Source of the DNA: Paenibacillus etheri
GTDB taxonomy: Bacteria > Bacillota > Bacilli > Paenibacillales > Paenibacillaceae
DNA length: 64,000 bases
Direction: 5' to 3'
Assembly (NCBI RefSeq): GCF_001012825.1
Contig: NZ_LCZJ02000033.1
Span: forward strand, 631,964 to 695,963
The notes under the pieces are model-generated. The model saw only the letters and a program-made list of their open reading frames with translations. It was not told where the DNA came from and did no database searches. The position numbers were made by a program, and so were the translations under genes. Every line of letters starts with the position of its first letter. Position 1 is the stretch's first letter. Below, one piece after another: positions 1 to 8,557 of this stretch.

Positions 1-1718
1 CCAAATCAGAAGCTGTCGCCGTCTATACTTATCTTTGCTATGATGCAATCAATTGGGACCGCTCCATCAATTCTGCAGTTATCGTTAATATATCAGCGGC
101 GTGGATAAACAAGGAGCTGGCTAATAGCAATACTTTCGGTAGTGGTAAGACTTACCTTCTAGATGACCAAGATCGGTTTCTATCGGGAGACAAGCTGACA
201 TTGGAGAAGCTATCGGGGGATGAAAGCAGCTGGATAGAGCATAAAGTTAAAGCTCGCTCCGCAGGTTATTTCACAGCTCCTTTTAAAGGCCAGAAATCAC
301 TAGTGTCCTATACTTCACCAGATTCTCTTGGTTGGCAGTATGTTCGTATTACTCCATATCATGTGATCACAGAACAGACCAACCAAATCCGTAATACAAC
401 ACTACTGATTTCTTTGATTATTTTAATATTCGGAATTATCATTTCTAGAATGCTGTCCAAACGCCTCTACATTCCTATTGATTCCATCGTAAGCCGAATG
501 AATAGCCTTGAAGCTGACAAGCGCAACAGCATGTTTACGATCAGACAGAATTCATTACGTAATCTTGTTCTTGGTATAAAAGCCCCCCACAGCAGCCGGT
601 CTAGTGATTTTGAGCAACTAAGTATTGCCATCAGCTTAAACGAAGGCTATCGGCTTGTATTGCTCCGTATTGATGAATACACTACCCTGCGACAAGAGCG
701 AGGTTCTTATCTACTGCCATACAAGTTCGCCATCATGAATATTGCCTCGGAAATATGTAGTCAGACTTATCAGGTGGAAAGTGTAGATATGAACGACGAT
801 AGTGTAGTTATGCTACTTAGCAGTATAACGTCCGCTGAACCTCTCGATACGGAATTGATCGAGGTGCTGCTGCGACAAATCCGTGTGGCTTGCTGCGATT
901 ATCTAAAGATCGGACTGTCGCTCGTGTACAGTCCCGTTAGTGATAATCCGGAACTACTGAACCAAATCTACAGTCAGGGCAAAGAAGCTTCTAAGCATAG
1001 ACTTTTTTATGGACATGGATGCCTGATTAACGCTGAGAAGATTAGTGAATTACAGCATAACCTCTACTCTTATCCGGCTGACAGCGAGAAGAAGCTGGTC
1101 GATGCTCTTACGAGTGGTAGGCCAGACGAGGCCCGTAGCTATTTCTCCGGAATCATGCGCGAAATGGAGCATTATCCCTATCATGTCCTAGAACTAACGC
1201 TATCCAGGGTGACGCTAACGATTAAGAGAATCATCGATAATATCAAAAAGCTCAGCTCTACAGCTGTGGATGACATGCTCAAGATGCCTTTACTTGAAAA
1301 TTACGAGACGATGGAGGAGCTTGAGGAAGCTTTTTATAACCTCTTTAATAATATTCAGGAATTACAAGCTGATAAGCGTAGCTCAAAGCAAAGTGATCTG
1401 ATCCGTCAAATTAACCAAAAAATCAATCAATCTTACATGAACCCCAGCCTGAGCCTGAACCAGATTGCCGATGAACTTAACCTGTCTCCAATATATGTCA
1501 GCCGTCTTTATAAGCAGCAGACAATGACAGCCATTGTGGATGTCATTATGGATGTACGGATGCAGGAAGTGTGCCGCCTTCTGACAGGGAGCGATCTATC
1601 CGTTTCGGATATTGCTGACATGACTGGTTTCACCAGCAGTTCTTACCTCCATCGTATGTTCAAGCGCAACTTCAGCATCACGCCCATAGAATACCGACGC
1701 TCTAATACCCGTTCATAG
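1..1718 (+). CDS. Membrane-anchored AraC-family regulator (5' end outside window)
   Basis: The reading frame is open from the window edge (codons in phase from base 3), so the start lies to the left and at least 571 residues are visible. A TTG at 201 is only an internal codon. The visible part holds the end of an extracytoplasmic Cache-like sensor domain, one membrane helix at about residues 132-151, a cytoplasmic linker, and a C-terminal AraC double helix-turn-helix in the last 100 residues (SLNQIADELNLSPIYVSRLY, then a second helix pair ending in the family's FKRNFSITPIEYR block). This architecture is common in Paenibacillus, where such proteins usually sit beside sugar ABC importers and sense an external ligand. 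The neighbouring genes to the left are not visible, so the target is unknown. Confidence 0.85.
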   Translation, partial: KSEAVAVYTYLCYDAINWDRSINSAVIVNISAAWINKELANSNTFGSGKTYLLDDQDRFLSGDKLTLEKLSGDESSWIEHKVKARSAGYFTAPFKGQKSLVSYTSPDSLGWQYVRITPYHVITEQTNQIRNTTLLISLIILIFGIIISRMLSKRLYIPIDSIVSRMNSLEADKRNSMFTIRQNSLRNLVLGIKAPHSSRSSDFEQLSIAISLNEGYRLVLLRIDEYTTLRQERGSYLLPYKFAIMNIASEICSQTYQVESVDMNDDSVVMLLSSITSAEPLDTELIEVLLRQIRVACCDYLKIGLSLVYSPVSDNPELLNQIYSQGKEASKHRLFYGHGCLINAEKISELQHNLYSYPADSEKKLVDALTSGRPDEARSYFSGIMREMEHYPYHVLELTLSRVTLTIKRIIDNIKKLSSTAVDDMLKMPLLENYETMEELEEAFYNLFNNIQELQADKRSSKQSDLIRQINQKINQSYMNPSLSLNQIADELNLSPIYVSRLYKQQTMTAIVDVIMDVRMQEVCRLLTGSDLSVSDIADMTGFTSSSYLHRMFKRNFSITPIEYRRSNTRS

Positions 1719-1798
1719 AACTAAAGGCTGAGCGAGAGTTCGGACGGATAACTAATCTACTCTTATAAAGAGCGATACTACTTAACTAATCTATCAAT

Positions 1799-1836
1799 AA
1801 GGCAGGCTACCGGTAATTTGCGGGGGCCTGCCTTGT
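1799..1836 (+). terminator. Intrinsic terminator after the AraC gene
   Basis: A nine-base stem (AAGGCAGGC / GCCTGCCTT) with an 18-base loop lies about 80 bases after the AraC stop. The following bases are only moderately T-rich. Confidence 0.7.
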
Positions 1837-1968
1837 TAATATGGTTTATATATACTGACTTTCAACGTGACTATGTAACAACTTCCGCTTCTCAGAATAT
1901 GCTGATTGGGCAGGCTCCCAATTTTTAAAGGAATGAAGAGGAGAAGCTCAAGGAGGAGATACAGAAGC

Positions 1969-3453
1969 ATGTCGCATAGACCATTCAAAGGTGACGCTAT
2001 CCTAAACAAGCAAGGAAGAATAAGCAGTCCTGTTAGAAAAAGGGAGTGTAATACTCTATTAAAAATAGTCACTGAGCTCGCTGCAGTGTTACCTCCCGCA
2101 CTTACGAATCCCACAACACTTCATATTGCCAATCTTCAAAGAGTATTAAGAGAACTCATGGAATTCTTGCATGACGCTAAGATCTGCAGCCCTTTTAGAA
2201 AAGAGCTTCTTTCTGTAGTAGAAATAACCATTGTATCAACTGAAGTCAGACCCTTCTCCGTCGTGAGCGTGGGTACCAATCTTCAACAGCTGTTAGCGGG
2301 GTTATTGTCTTTTGTTCTTGCCACAAAGATTGACCCTCATTGCAAAGATCAGCTGGTTATTCAGATCAGGCATATTCAAGCTTCTATTTCACAAGCACTT
2401 GGCTTGCCTATTAAGGGTGCGACTGGACCTCAGGGTCCGCAAGGGCCTCAAGGGCTTCAAGGACCACAGGGTCCTCAAGGATCCACTGGTGCAGGGCTAC
2501 AAGGTATTGTAGTCTTTAATCCAGCACAAAGCCCTTTTTATCCAGCGGGTCAAGTAGTAACCTTTAATGGCAGTACCTATATAGCTACTGTTGCTGGCCC
2601 TATAGGAATCCCAGGTAGTTCATCAGATTATTTACTAATTGCTGGTGGAGCAACGGGTGCGACTGGAGCGCAAGGACCTCAAGGTCCTCAAGGGGCGCAG
2701 GGTCCTCAAGGGGCGCAGGGTCCTCAGGGTCTTCAAGGTCTTCAAGGTCCTCCAGGTCCTCCAGGAGAATATGGTGTTGGTGGGACAGGCGCTACAGGTA
2801 CTGCCGGACTGGCTGGACCGACAGGTGCGACAGGTACTGCCGGGCTGGCTGGACCGACAGGCGCTACAGGTACTGCCGGGCTGGCTGGAGCGACAGGCGC
2901 TACCGGAGTTACTGGCGTTACTGGTGCAACCGGTGAGGGCGCAATCATTCCGCTTGCATCTGGAGGACCTATTATTATGACCACGATTTTAGGTGGTTTG
3001 GTTGGAACAACAAGCCTTATTGGCTTCGGAAGTTCAGCCACAGGTATTTCTCTTGTTGGCGGAAATATAGATTTGACAGGTACTGTCCTTGGGCCTCTTA
3101 TCAATTTTGCAATGTCCGTTCCTCGTTCAGGAGTGATAACATCTATTGCTGCATACTTCAGTAATACTGTTGCTTTATCACTTCTTGGTACTTCCGTAAC
3201 TGTGACGGCACAATTATTCCAATCTACTGTACCAAATAATGCATTCACTCCTGTTCCAGGGGCCATAGTACCACTGCCAACTATCTCGGGCACAGTTAAT
3301 CTAGGAACTTTTGTCAGCGGAATTACGAATGATATCAATTTCACCGTAACACCTCAGACACGTCTTCTTATGGTATTCTCAGCCACTGCTACAGGTCTTA
3401 CCCTTGTAAATACGGTCACTGGTTATGCAAGTGCTGGCTTTACTATCGTATAA
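1969..3453 (+). CDS. Exosporium-type collagen-like protein with BclB C-terminal domain
   Basis: 494 residues from the ATG at 1969, chosen because AAGGAGG lies 12 bases upstream; in-frame starts at 1906 (TTG) and 1933 (ATG) lack a good ribosome site. Order: an N-terminal helical region (1-148); a first Gly-X-Y block rich in GPQ (about 150-175); a non-collagenous insert (about 178-225) with the pattern [18 protein letters not shown], resembling a CBM5/12-like module; a second Gly-X-Y block (226-322) ending in GAT repeats; and a C-terminal domain (324-494) that closely follows the BclB C-terminal family ([25 protein letters not shown], ending [12 protein letters not shown]). Such proteins form trimeric filaments on the spore surface. 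The BclA exosporium-targeting motif is not visible. Regulation by a late sporulation sigma factor is expected, but no promoter could be assigned. Confidence 0.85.
   Translation: MSHRPFKGDAILNKQGRISSPVRKRECNTLLKIVTELAAVLPPALTNPTTLHIANLQRVLRELMEFLHDAKICSPFRKELLSVVEITIVSTEVRPFSVVSVGTNLQQLLAGLLSFVLATKIDPHCKDQLVIQIRHIQASISQALGLPIKGATGPQGPQGPQGLQGPQGPQGSTGAGLQGIVVFNPAQSPFYPAGQVVTFNGSTYIATVAGPIGIPGSSSDYLLIAGGATGATGAQGPQGPQGAQGPQGAQGPQGLQGLQGPPGPPGEYGVGGTGATGTAGLAGPTGATGTAGLAGPTGATGTAGLAGATGATGVTGVTGATGEGAIIPLASGGPIIMTTILGGLVGTTSLIGFGSSATGISLVGGNIDLTGTVLGPLINFAMSVPRSGVITSIAAYFSNTVALSLLGTSVTVTAQLFQSTVPNNAFTPVPGAIVPLPTISGTVNLGTFVSGITNDINFTVTPQTRLLMVFSATATGLTLVNTVTGYASAGFTIV
2788..2895 (+). repeat. Three 36-bp tandem repeats inside the collagen-like gene
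   Basis: Three consecutive in-frame units each encode [12 protein letters not shown] (last unit GAT instead of GPT). They differ at a few bases. This is typical copy-number-variable collagen coding sequence. Confidence 0.9.
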
Positions 3454-3464
3454 TCACTAATAAT

Positions 3465-3510
3465 ACAAAAGCATCTGCCTTTCCTACTAAAAGAGTGACA
3501 GATGCTTTGT
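3465..3510. terminator. Bidirectional terminator between convergent genes
   Basis: Inverted repeat (GCATCTG / CAGATGC extended by A and T runs) lying between the convergent collagen-like gene and the cysteine desulfurase gene. T-rich bases follow on both strands. Confidence 0.75.
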
Positions 3511-3532
3511 TAAAATATGCGATTCCAATTTC

Positions 3533-4651
3533 TTAATCTTTCGGAAAATACTCTTTTAACTTACCGATAACCTCATCGATCTCTGTCATAGTCGTATATC
3601 GTCCCACACTAAAACGAACTGCTCCCTGCCCAATACTTGCCGAGACGTTCATAGCTTTTAAAACAGGCGATATTAATGTTTCTCCAGAATGACAAGCTGA
3701 GCCTGTTGAGGCAGCCACATCTTCTAGCGAAGCAATCACTTCATGACCTACCGCTCCAATAAAACTAACGTTAAGTGTGTTAGGCAATCGCTTATGCCTA
3801 TGACCGTTCAGGTGAATCCTGTCGCCAAAAGCCTCCTGCAATCTATCATAGAAATAATCTGCAATTTCTTTCACACGCTCTCTGGAAGCGGAGTCCGAAG
3901 CAAGCTCACAGGCTTTTCCTAATCCAATAATATAAGGAGTATTTTCGGTTCCGGCTCGTCTTCCCTTCTCATGCCCCGCTCCGTGAATTAATGGTTCGAT
4001 GTGAAGGCCCTCACGGATATACAGTGCTCCAATCCCTTTTGGCGCATACAATTTATGACCTGCCAGCGTTAGAAAATCCACCCCTAACTCAGCCACATCG
4101 AGCTCTACTTTTCCAGCGGACTGCGAAGCATCGGTATGTACAAGAACACCCCGTTCATGGCAGACCTCGGCTATTTCTTTGATCGGCTGGATCGTGCCCG
4201 TTTCGTTGTTTGAATGCATAATGGAGACTAGTATGGTTTGATCTGTAAGATGCTTTTTCACATCGTCTACCTGCACCATACCATACGCGTCAACAGATAC
4301 ATAAGTAATCGTATAACCTAACTGCTCCAGATACTGACACGGTTTAATAACCGCAGGATGCTCCACAGCAGACAGGATAATGTGATTTCCTTTATGTCGA
4401 TACGTTTGGGCGACTCCCTTGATGACGGTATTATTCGATTCGCTACCCCCGCTTGTAAAAAGTATCTCGCCCAGCGTACAATTCAGGAAATTAGCCACCT
4501 GTGTTCTTGCTCGCTCGATTCCGAGTTTAGCTTCTCGCCCCAAAGAATGACTGCTTGAAGGATTCCCAAAATGACCATAAAGATAGGGAATCATAACCTC
4601 TGCTACTTCCTTATCTACGGGTGTTGTAGCGTTATAGTCTAAATAGATCAT
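3533..4651 (-). CDS. Cysteine desulfurase (NifS/IscS-like)
   Basis: 372 residues, full length for a class I cysteine desulfurase. This PLP enzyme converts cysteine to alanine and holds the sulfur as a persulfide; many members also act on selenocysteine. The N-terminus (MIYLDYNATTPVD) is canonical. The PLP lysine is K200 in LAGHKLYAPKG and the catalytic loop cysteine is C320 in STGSACHSGE. It is the last gene of selD-mnmH-desulfurase on the minus strand, 51 bases after mnmH. That context suggests it supplies reduced selenium (or sulfur) to SelD/MnmH rather than serving general Fe-S assembly. No iscU, sufU or thiI is adjacent. The selenium role is inferred from position only. Confidence 0.88.
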   Translation of the reverse strand: MIYLDYNATTPVDKEVAEVMIPYLYGHFGNPSSSHSLGREAKLGIERARTQVANFLNCTLGEILFTSGGSESNNTVIKGVAQTYRHKGNHIILSAVEHPAVIKPCQYLEQLGYTITYVSVDAYGMVQVDDVKKHLTDQTILVSIMHSNNETGTIQPIKEIAEVCHERGVLVHTDASQSAGKVELDVAELGVDFLTLAGHKLYAPKGIGALYIREGLHIEPLIHGAGHEKGRRAGTENTPYIIGLGKACELASDSASRERVKEIADYFYDRLQEAFGDRIHLNGHRHKRLPNTLNVSFIGAVGHEVIASLEDVAASTGSACHSGETLISPVLKAMNVSASIGQGAVRFSVGRYTTMTEIDEVIGKLKEYFPKD

Positions 4652-4702
4652 TTGTTACGCCGAGCCTCCTCTAAACCCCTCTTACATTACGATACATAAA
4701 GC

Positions 4703-5740
4703 TTATACTTCCTGATTTTTCAAAAAAGAGCGCACCGCAGCCTCCGCTTCCTCCAAATTGTTCACCTTAAAGGTAACTCTCTCAATGCCTTCATACTGAG
4801 TAGACGTGTAATCATATTTAGGATCATAGTAGTATTCTAACAATAGCGCTACAGCCTCACCGAACAAATCAGCTTGCAAGCATCGCTCGATTTCTGCCGC
4901 AATGGGGATATGAATTCGGGATTTAATACTCCGAAAAGCTGAAATACACTGATCCTTGTACGCTTCTGGCTGATAGTCCTCAAGGATTTGCTGCACTCTG
5001 GCATCCAATGGCATCTCGATCCAAATCTGTGTTCCGATCTCTTTCTGCTCGGCCATGAATGGGGGCATTACAATCTTCCCAATCTTTTTGCTCTCCGCTT
5101 CAAACAGTACATAAGGAGAATCCCCAAGCTTAATTAATTCCTCTAAAAGAAGACTATCGAACGTTTTCTGATTGTTCGCATGAAGTCCAATCTCGCCAAA
5201 AATAGAGCCGCGGTGACCCGCCATCCCTTCCAAATCCAGAACAGGATAGCCTTGTGCTTTCAGGCGGTGCAGCAGGTTTGTTTTGCCTGTCCCCGTATTT
5301 CCGTGAATCACATAAGGCTTCGCCTTGAATGCATAGGATTCCAGTTCGTCGAGTACCCATTTACGGTAAGCTTTATAGCCGCCAATCAGTCGATAAGTGT
5401 GAATGTCCATTAAAGAAAGTACGGTAGCCGTAGTACGGCTGCGCATACCTCCCCTCCAGCAGAATACAGCCTTGTCGCCTTGAATCGCAGCAAACTCTTT
5501 AACAAAGGACGGCAGCTTCGCCGCAGCAATCTCCAAACCGCGTTCTTTCGCAGCCTGCACACTTGTCTGTTTATATAACGTACCTACTTCAGCCCGTTCC
5601 TCATCATCAAAAAAGGGAATATTCAAGCTATCCGGCAGCGTTGCATCTTTATATTCAGAAGGAGATCGAACGTCGATAACGGTGATCTGCTTCTTATTCT
5701 TTAACACTCTTAGCTCTTCCAGTGTAATATCCTGAAACAA
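4703..5740 (-). CDS. mnmH: tRNA 2-selenouridine synthase MnmH (SelU/YbbB)
   Basis: 345 residues. The enzyme replaces sulfur by selenium at the wobble 2-thiouridine of tRNA-Lys, -Glu and -Gln, using selenophosphate and passing through a geranylated intermediate. The N-terminal rhodanese domain (1-125) carries the active cysteine C94 in FCWRGGMRS. A P-loop domain follows with Walker A GNTGTGKT at 147-154 and the family motif LDLEGMAGHRGS just after it. It is the middle gene of the selenium cluster, 56 bases downstream of selD, whose product makes its selenium donor. Confidence 0.94.
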   Translation of the reverse strand: MFQDITLEELRVLKNKKQITVIDVRSPSEYKDATLPDSLNIPFFDDEERAEVGTLYKQTSVQAAKERGLEIAAAKLPSFVKEFAAIQGDKAVFCWRGGMRSRTTATVLSLMDIHTYRLIGGYKAYRKWVLDELESYAFKAKPYVIHGNTGTGKTNLLHRLKAQGYPVLDLEGMAGHRGSIFGEIGLHANNQKTFDSLLLEELIKLGDSPYVLFEAESKKIGKIVMPPFMAEQKEIGTQIWIEMPLDARVQQILEDYQPEAYKDQCISAFRSIKSRIHIPIAAEIERCLQADLFGEAVALLLEYYYDPKYDYTSTQYEGIERVTFKVNNLEEAEAAVRSFLKNQEV

Positions 5741-5796
5741 TGCGCTCTCTCCTCTGGTGGCTAACTTTTTAGGTTGCCTCTAAGCTGACTCCATCG

Positions 5797-6858
5797 TTAT
5801 TGCGCAGCTATAACTGCAATCTGACCCGGATGTTCTTCTGTTACCTCTCCGATCAATGCCGCTTCTACACCTGCATCTACTAACTCTTTCAGCAAATCTT
5901 CGCTTTGTTCAGGGGCCACAGAGATCAGCAGTCCGCCAGAAGTCACAGCGTCACACAGAATATAACGGCTCAGTTGGTCCATCTCTTCCGGATAAAGAAT
6001 GCTGCCCTCCAAATGAGCAAAGTTATTCTTAGTGCCTCCTGGAACAAATCCCTGTTCCGCAAGCTCTCTTACTCTTGGCAGCATCGGTACATCGCCTTGA
6101 CGAATAATCAGTCCGTGTTTGCTCCCCTTGGCCATTTCTGAGGCATGTCCCAGCAGCCCAAATCCAGTAACGTCTGTACAAGCGTGCACATCATACGGTT
6201 CCATGATTTCAGCCGCTTTTTTATTCAGAGTAGACATGACAGTCGTAAGTCGTGTAGTTTCTTCAGGGGATAGCTGATCCTTTTTAATAGATGTTGTTAA
6301 GATTCCTACACCGATAGGCTTCGTTAATATCAGTTTGTCTCCCACCTGCGCACCTGCATTCGTTCTTACTTTGTCCGGATGCACAAGGCCCGTAACGGCC
6401 AAACCGAATTTAGGCTCTTTATCGTCGATGGAATGTCCGCCCACAAGCGTTGCTCCTGCTTCCTGCACTTTATCCGCAGCACCGCGCAAAATGTCGCCAA
6501 GAATGCTTTTGTCCAGAACAGAAATAGGGAAGGCCACAATATTTAGCACCGTAAGCGGCTTACCACCCATCGCATAAATATCACTTAATGCATTGGCTGC
6601 TGCAATTTGCCCAAAAGAATAAGGATCGTCCACGATAGGCGTGAAAAAATCAACAGTTTGCACTAACGCGAGTTCATCACTTAAACGATACACACCAGCA
6701 TCATCACTGGTATCCAGACCTACAAGCAGATCCGGGTTAGGAACGGTTGGTGGCAGACTGCGAATGACCTGCATGAGATCAGCGGGACCGATTTTGCAGC
6801 CGCAGCCTCCTTTTGAAGATAATGAAGTCAATTTTATAGTTTCGGCTTGAGACATCAT
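5797..6858 (-). CDS. selD: Selenide, water dikinase (selenophosphate synthase)
   Basis: 353 residues. It makes selenophosphate from selenide and ATP. The N-terminal glycine-rich loop holds the catalytic pair C19 and K22 in GGCGCKIGPADL, equivalent to C17/K20 of the E. coli enzyme, so the catalytic residue is an ordinary cysteine codon, not selenocysteine. DTSDDAGVY, QTVDFFTP and the C-terminal DAVTSGGLL block are typical of the family. The start is the ATG at 6858, with AAGGAG seven bases upstream; a second ATG follows immediately. First gene of the selD-mnmH-desulfurase operon. No selA, selB or tRNA-Sec is visible nearby, so the local use of selenophosphate appears to be tRNA modification. 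Confidence 0.96.
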   Translation of the reverse strand: MMSQAETIKLTSLSSKGGCGCKIGPADLMQVIRSLPPTVPNPDLLVGLDTSDDAGVYRLSDELALVQTVDFFTPIVDDPYSFGQIAAANALSDIYAMGGKPLTVLNIVAFPISVLDKSILGDILRGAADKVQEAGATLVGGHSIDDKEPKFGLAVTGLVHPDKVRTNAGAQVGDKLILTKPIGVGILTTSIKKDQLSPEETTRLTTVMSTLNKKAAEIMEPYDVHACTDVTGFGLLGHASEMAKGSKHGLIIRQGDVPMLPRVRELAEQGFVPGGTKNNFAHLEGSILYPEEMDQLSRYILCDAVTSGGLLISVAPEQSEDLLKELVDAGVEAALIGEVTEEHPGQIAVIAAQ

Positions 6859-7231
6859 GACTCAGCTCCTTTAGATAGTTAATGTCGATTATCTTTAATC
6901 TTACATCAGTAGACAGCATTGTACAAAATACAAAGCTACCGATTGGATTTTATTATACTGTTCTTTGAGAAGATGTTATGAGTGGTTTTCTTGCTAATCA
7001 TAATATGCTAAAGGCTGGCTCATTCGTAGAATCCGCTACTTTGAGCCAGCCTTTAGTCTGTATCCAGCATTTTAGGGAAAATCTCTCTATAATTCTAGAC
7101 AGAAGAAAGCCCCGCAGCCAGTTCATACTCCCCGGCTATGGGACGCCCTCTTTTCTCACTTAAACGCCAACCCTCCAAATAATGTCACCGAAGAGGTTTA
7201 TGCACACTCTCCGATGCTTCCTATACTAAGA
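6859..7231. other. Intergenic region with a long inverted repeat
   Basis: 373 bases between selD and the hydrolase-fold gene. It contains the selD leader and an inverted repeat at 7008-7056: 15 perfectly paired bases (CTAAAGGCTGGCTCA and its complement) and an inner four-base stem (GTAG/CTAC). It may end the hydrolase-fold transcript, although neither flank has a strong T-run. I see no convincing gene in this stretch. Confidence 0.6.
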
Positions 7232-8041
7232 TCAACTGATCTGTTGAGTTTCCTGATGTTTCTCCAAAAACCGCTGAAGAATAGCATTGAATTTCTCCGG
7301 CTGACACAGATTGCTAGGATCTAATGCGTTAGGAATGATCGCTAACTGAGCATGTGGCAGCTGAGACACCATATCCTTCATACAGTTGACTCCAAATTCA
7401 CTAAAGTCACCGACAATACATAACGCAGGACGTTTAAAAGACTTTAAGCATCTAGTGTAATCCACATGGCTCGTTGCCAGCCTTTGCCGATACAATTCCC
7501 GTGGACGTTTGTCGAGAAGTCCTCTCCTAATCTCGTTATAGGCTAGGTTCCAGCGTTCCCGATACATCATACGAATCGAAGGCAGTACAAGCTCACTTGG
7601 GGCGTAATACATTAACCAACTACAATATGCAGCCATAAGCTGGATTTTACCGACTATCGTTGACGCCTGACTTCTACAGAAGCTATCCGCGACAACAATC
7701 GCTTTTACCCGCTCCGGATATTGTTTCGCAATATGTTGAACGACGAGCCCCCCATAGGCGCTCCCGACAAAAACAGCCTCACAAATGCCCAAATCATTCA
7801 GTAGCATAATTATATCTAGGCATTGGGTTTCAATAATCTCGTTTGGGGCCTGCAGCAATTCACCTGATTTGCCATTTCCCCGTAAATCGCACAGAATCAC
7901 TTTATATTTATCAGAAAAATACTCCAATTGTGGCTTGAACATACTATGTGTTAATCCATGTCCATGGATAAACACAACCGGAGTCCCTGTTCCAATGATT
8001 TCGTAATAGAGCGAAGTTCCATTCAGTTTAGCAATAGGCAA
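7232..8041 (-). CDS. Alpha/beta-hydrolase-fold protein lacking a recognisable catalytic triad
   Basis: 269 residues from the TTG at 8041, preferred because AAGAGGTG lies six bases upstream; an in-frame ATG at 8059 would place that site inside the gene. The fold signature is clear (VVFIHGHGLTHSMF, CDLRGNGKS). However, the nucleophile elbow reads VGSAYGG, so alanine (A95) stands where G-x-S-x-G puts serine. The usual GxxD acid position reads GDFS, and the usual GH of the C-terminal histidine motif reads LD (IPNALDPSNL, D241). All three triad residues therefore appear replaced. It may be a binding or regulatory pseudo-enzyme, or use another chemistry. It is transcribed alone, 56 bases after the terminator of a c-di-AMP riboswitch that should control it. 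Confidence 0.8.
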   Translation of the reverse strand: MPIAKLNGTSLYYEIIGTGTPVVFIHGHGLTHSMFKPQLEYFSDKYKVILCDLRGNGKSGELLQAPNEIIETQCLDIIMLLNDLGICEAVFVGSAYGGLVVQHIAKQYPERVKAIVVADSFCRSQASTIVGKIQLMAAYCSWLMYYAPSELVLPSIRMMYRERWNLAYNEIRRGLLDKRPRELYRQRLATSHVDYTRCLKSFKRPALCIVGDFSEFGVNCMKDMVSQLPHAQLAIIPNALDPSNLCQPEKFNAILQRFLEKHQETQQIS

Positions 8042-8097
8042 AGTTAACACCTCTTTCATTGGTAGGTTCTACATCTATATGTGCTTATGAACGCAGC

Positions 8098-8124
8098 AAA
8101 AAACCACAGAGGGATTCTCTGTGG
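8098..8124 (-). terminator. Intrinsic terminator of the c-di-AMP riboswitch
   Basis: Eight-base stem CCACAGAG / CTCTGTGG with a short loop, followed by six T residues on the minus strand. It lies between the aptamer and the hydrolase-fold start and is the likely expression platform. Confidence 0.9.
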
Positions 8125-8326
8125 CTATTCATCATCAAATACGCCATTCATCCTCTCTCCATACGCTTACGAGGTTAGCTGTCGGATTCGGGCAGTGAGA
8201 GTTGCCCTACCTGTATGGATGCACTACTATGGCACCTGTAACAGGATTCACCCCATAACTAGTATCGACTGTTACATCGATTCCCAGTTGTTGGTTCCCC
8301 CGCTCTCCTTAACGGAAATTAAGCGG
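8098..8326 (-). promoter_or_regulatory. ydaO/yuaA-type c-di-AMP riboswitch with terminator platform
   Basis: Read on the minus strand, the RNA has the conserved ydaO elements in order: AGAGCGGGGGAACC, then GGGGTGAATCC, then GCCCGAATCCGACAGC followed by TAACCTCGTAAGCG. The outer helix pairs GCTTA near 8320-8324 with TAAGC near 8165-8169. A terminator at 8098-8124 follows. This class binds cyclic di-AMP and usually switches expression off when c-di-AMP is high, typically for wall-remodelling, potassium or osmolyte genes. Here the only gene downstream on the strand is the hydrolase-fold protein at 7232-8041. Confidence 0.93.
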
Positions 8327-8357
8327 ACTTCTTATGTAATTGTCAGTTATGTGATGA

Positions 8358-8386
8358 ATCATACTCCGTGTAAGGTTTCTTGTAAA
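8358..8386 (-). promoter_or_regulatory. Sigma-A-type promoter for the riboswitch transcript
   Basis: Minus strand: TTTACA (-35, 8381-8386), a 17-base spacer, and TATGAT (-10, 8358-8363). Transcription would start about 25 bases upstream of the aptamer. Confidence 0.7.
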
Positions 8387-8490
8387 GTTGAGCCCTGGGC
8401 AAAATAATGTTGAAAGCCATGCTTTTCATTTCAAATTGAGCATACACTTCGTTTTCTCTTTCTATTGCTCTTGTTTACTCGGTTTATTGA

Positions 8491-8543
8491 AGAAAAAGCC
8501 GAGCGGTCATCAGAGATCAATCCCTGAACCACTCGGCTTCTTT
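8491..8543 (-). terminator. Terminator after the 57-aa gene
   Basis: Stem AAGCCGAGTGGT / ACCGCTCGGCTT (one mismatch) followed by T residues on the minus strand, 15 bases after the stop of the small gene. Confidence 0.8.
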
Positions 8544-8557
8544 ATACAATCATACGG

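Noticed and set aside
2742-3344. 200-codon antisense frame opposite the collagen-like gene
   Set aside because: Gly-X-Y coding sequence gives stop-poor antisense frames; the product is a proline/valine-rich shadow without a ribosome site.
5797-6858. SelD as a selenoprotein
   Set aside because: The catalytic position is a normal cysteine codon and there is no in-frame TGA.
6978-7163. 61-codon plus-strand frame
   Set aside because: Runs through the long inverted repeat and has no ribosome site or family resemblance.
8081-8407. 108-codon plus-strand frame
   Set aside because: It is antisense to the c-di-AMP riboswitch and its promoter and has no ribosome site.
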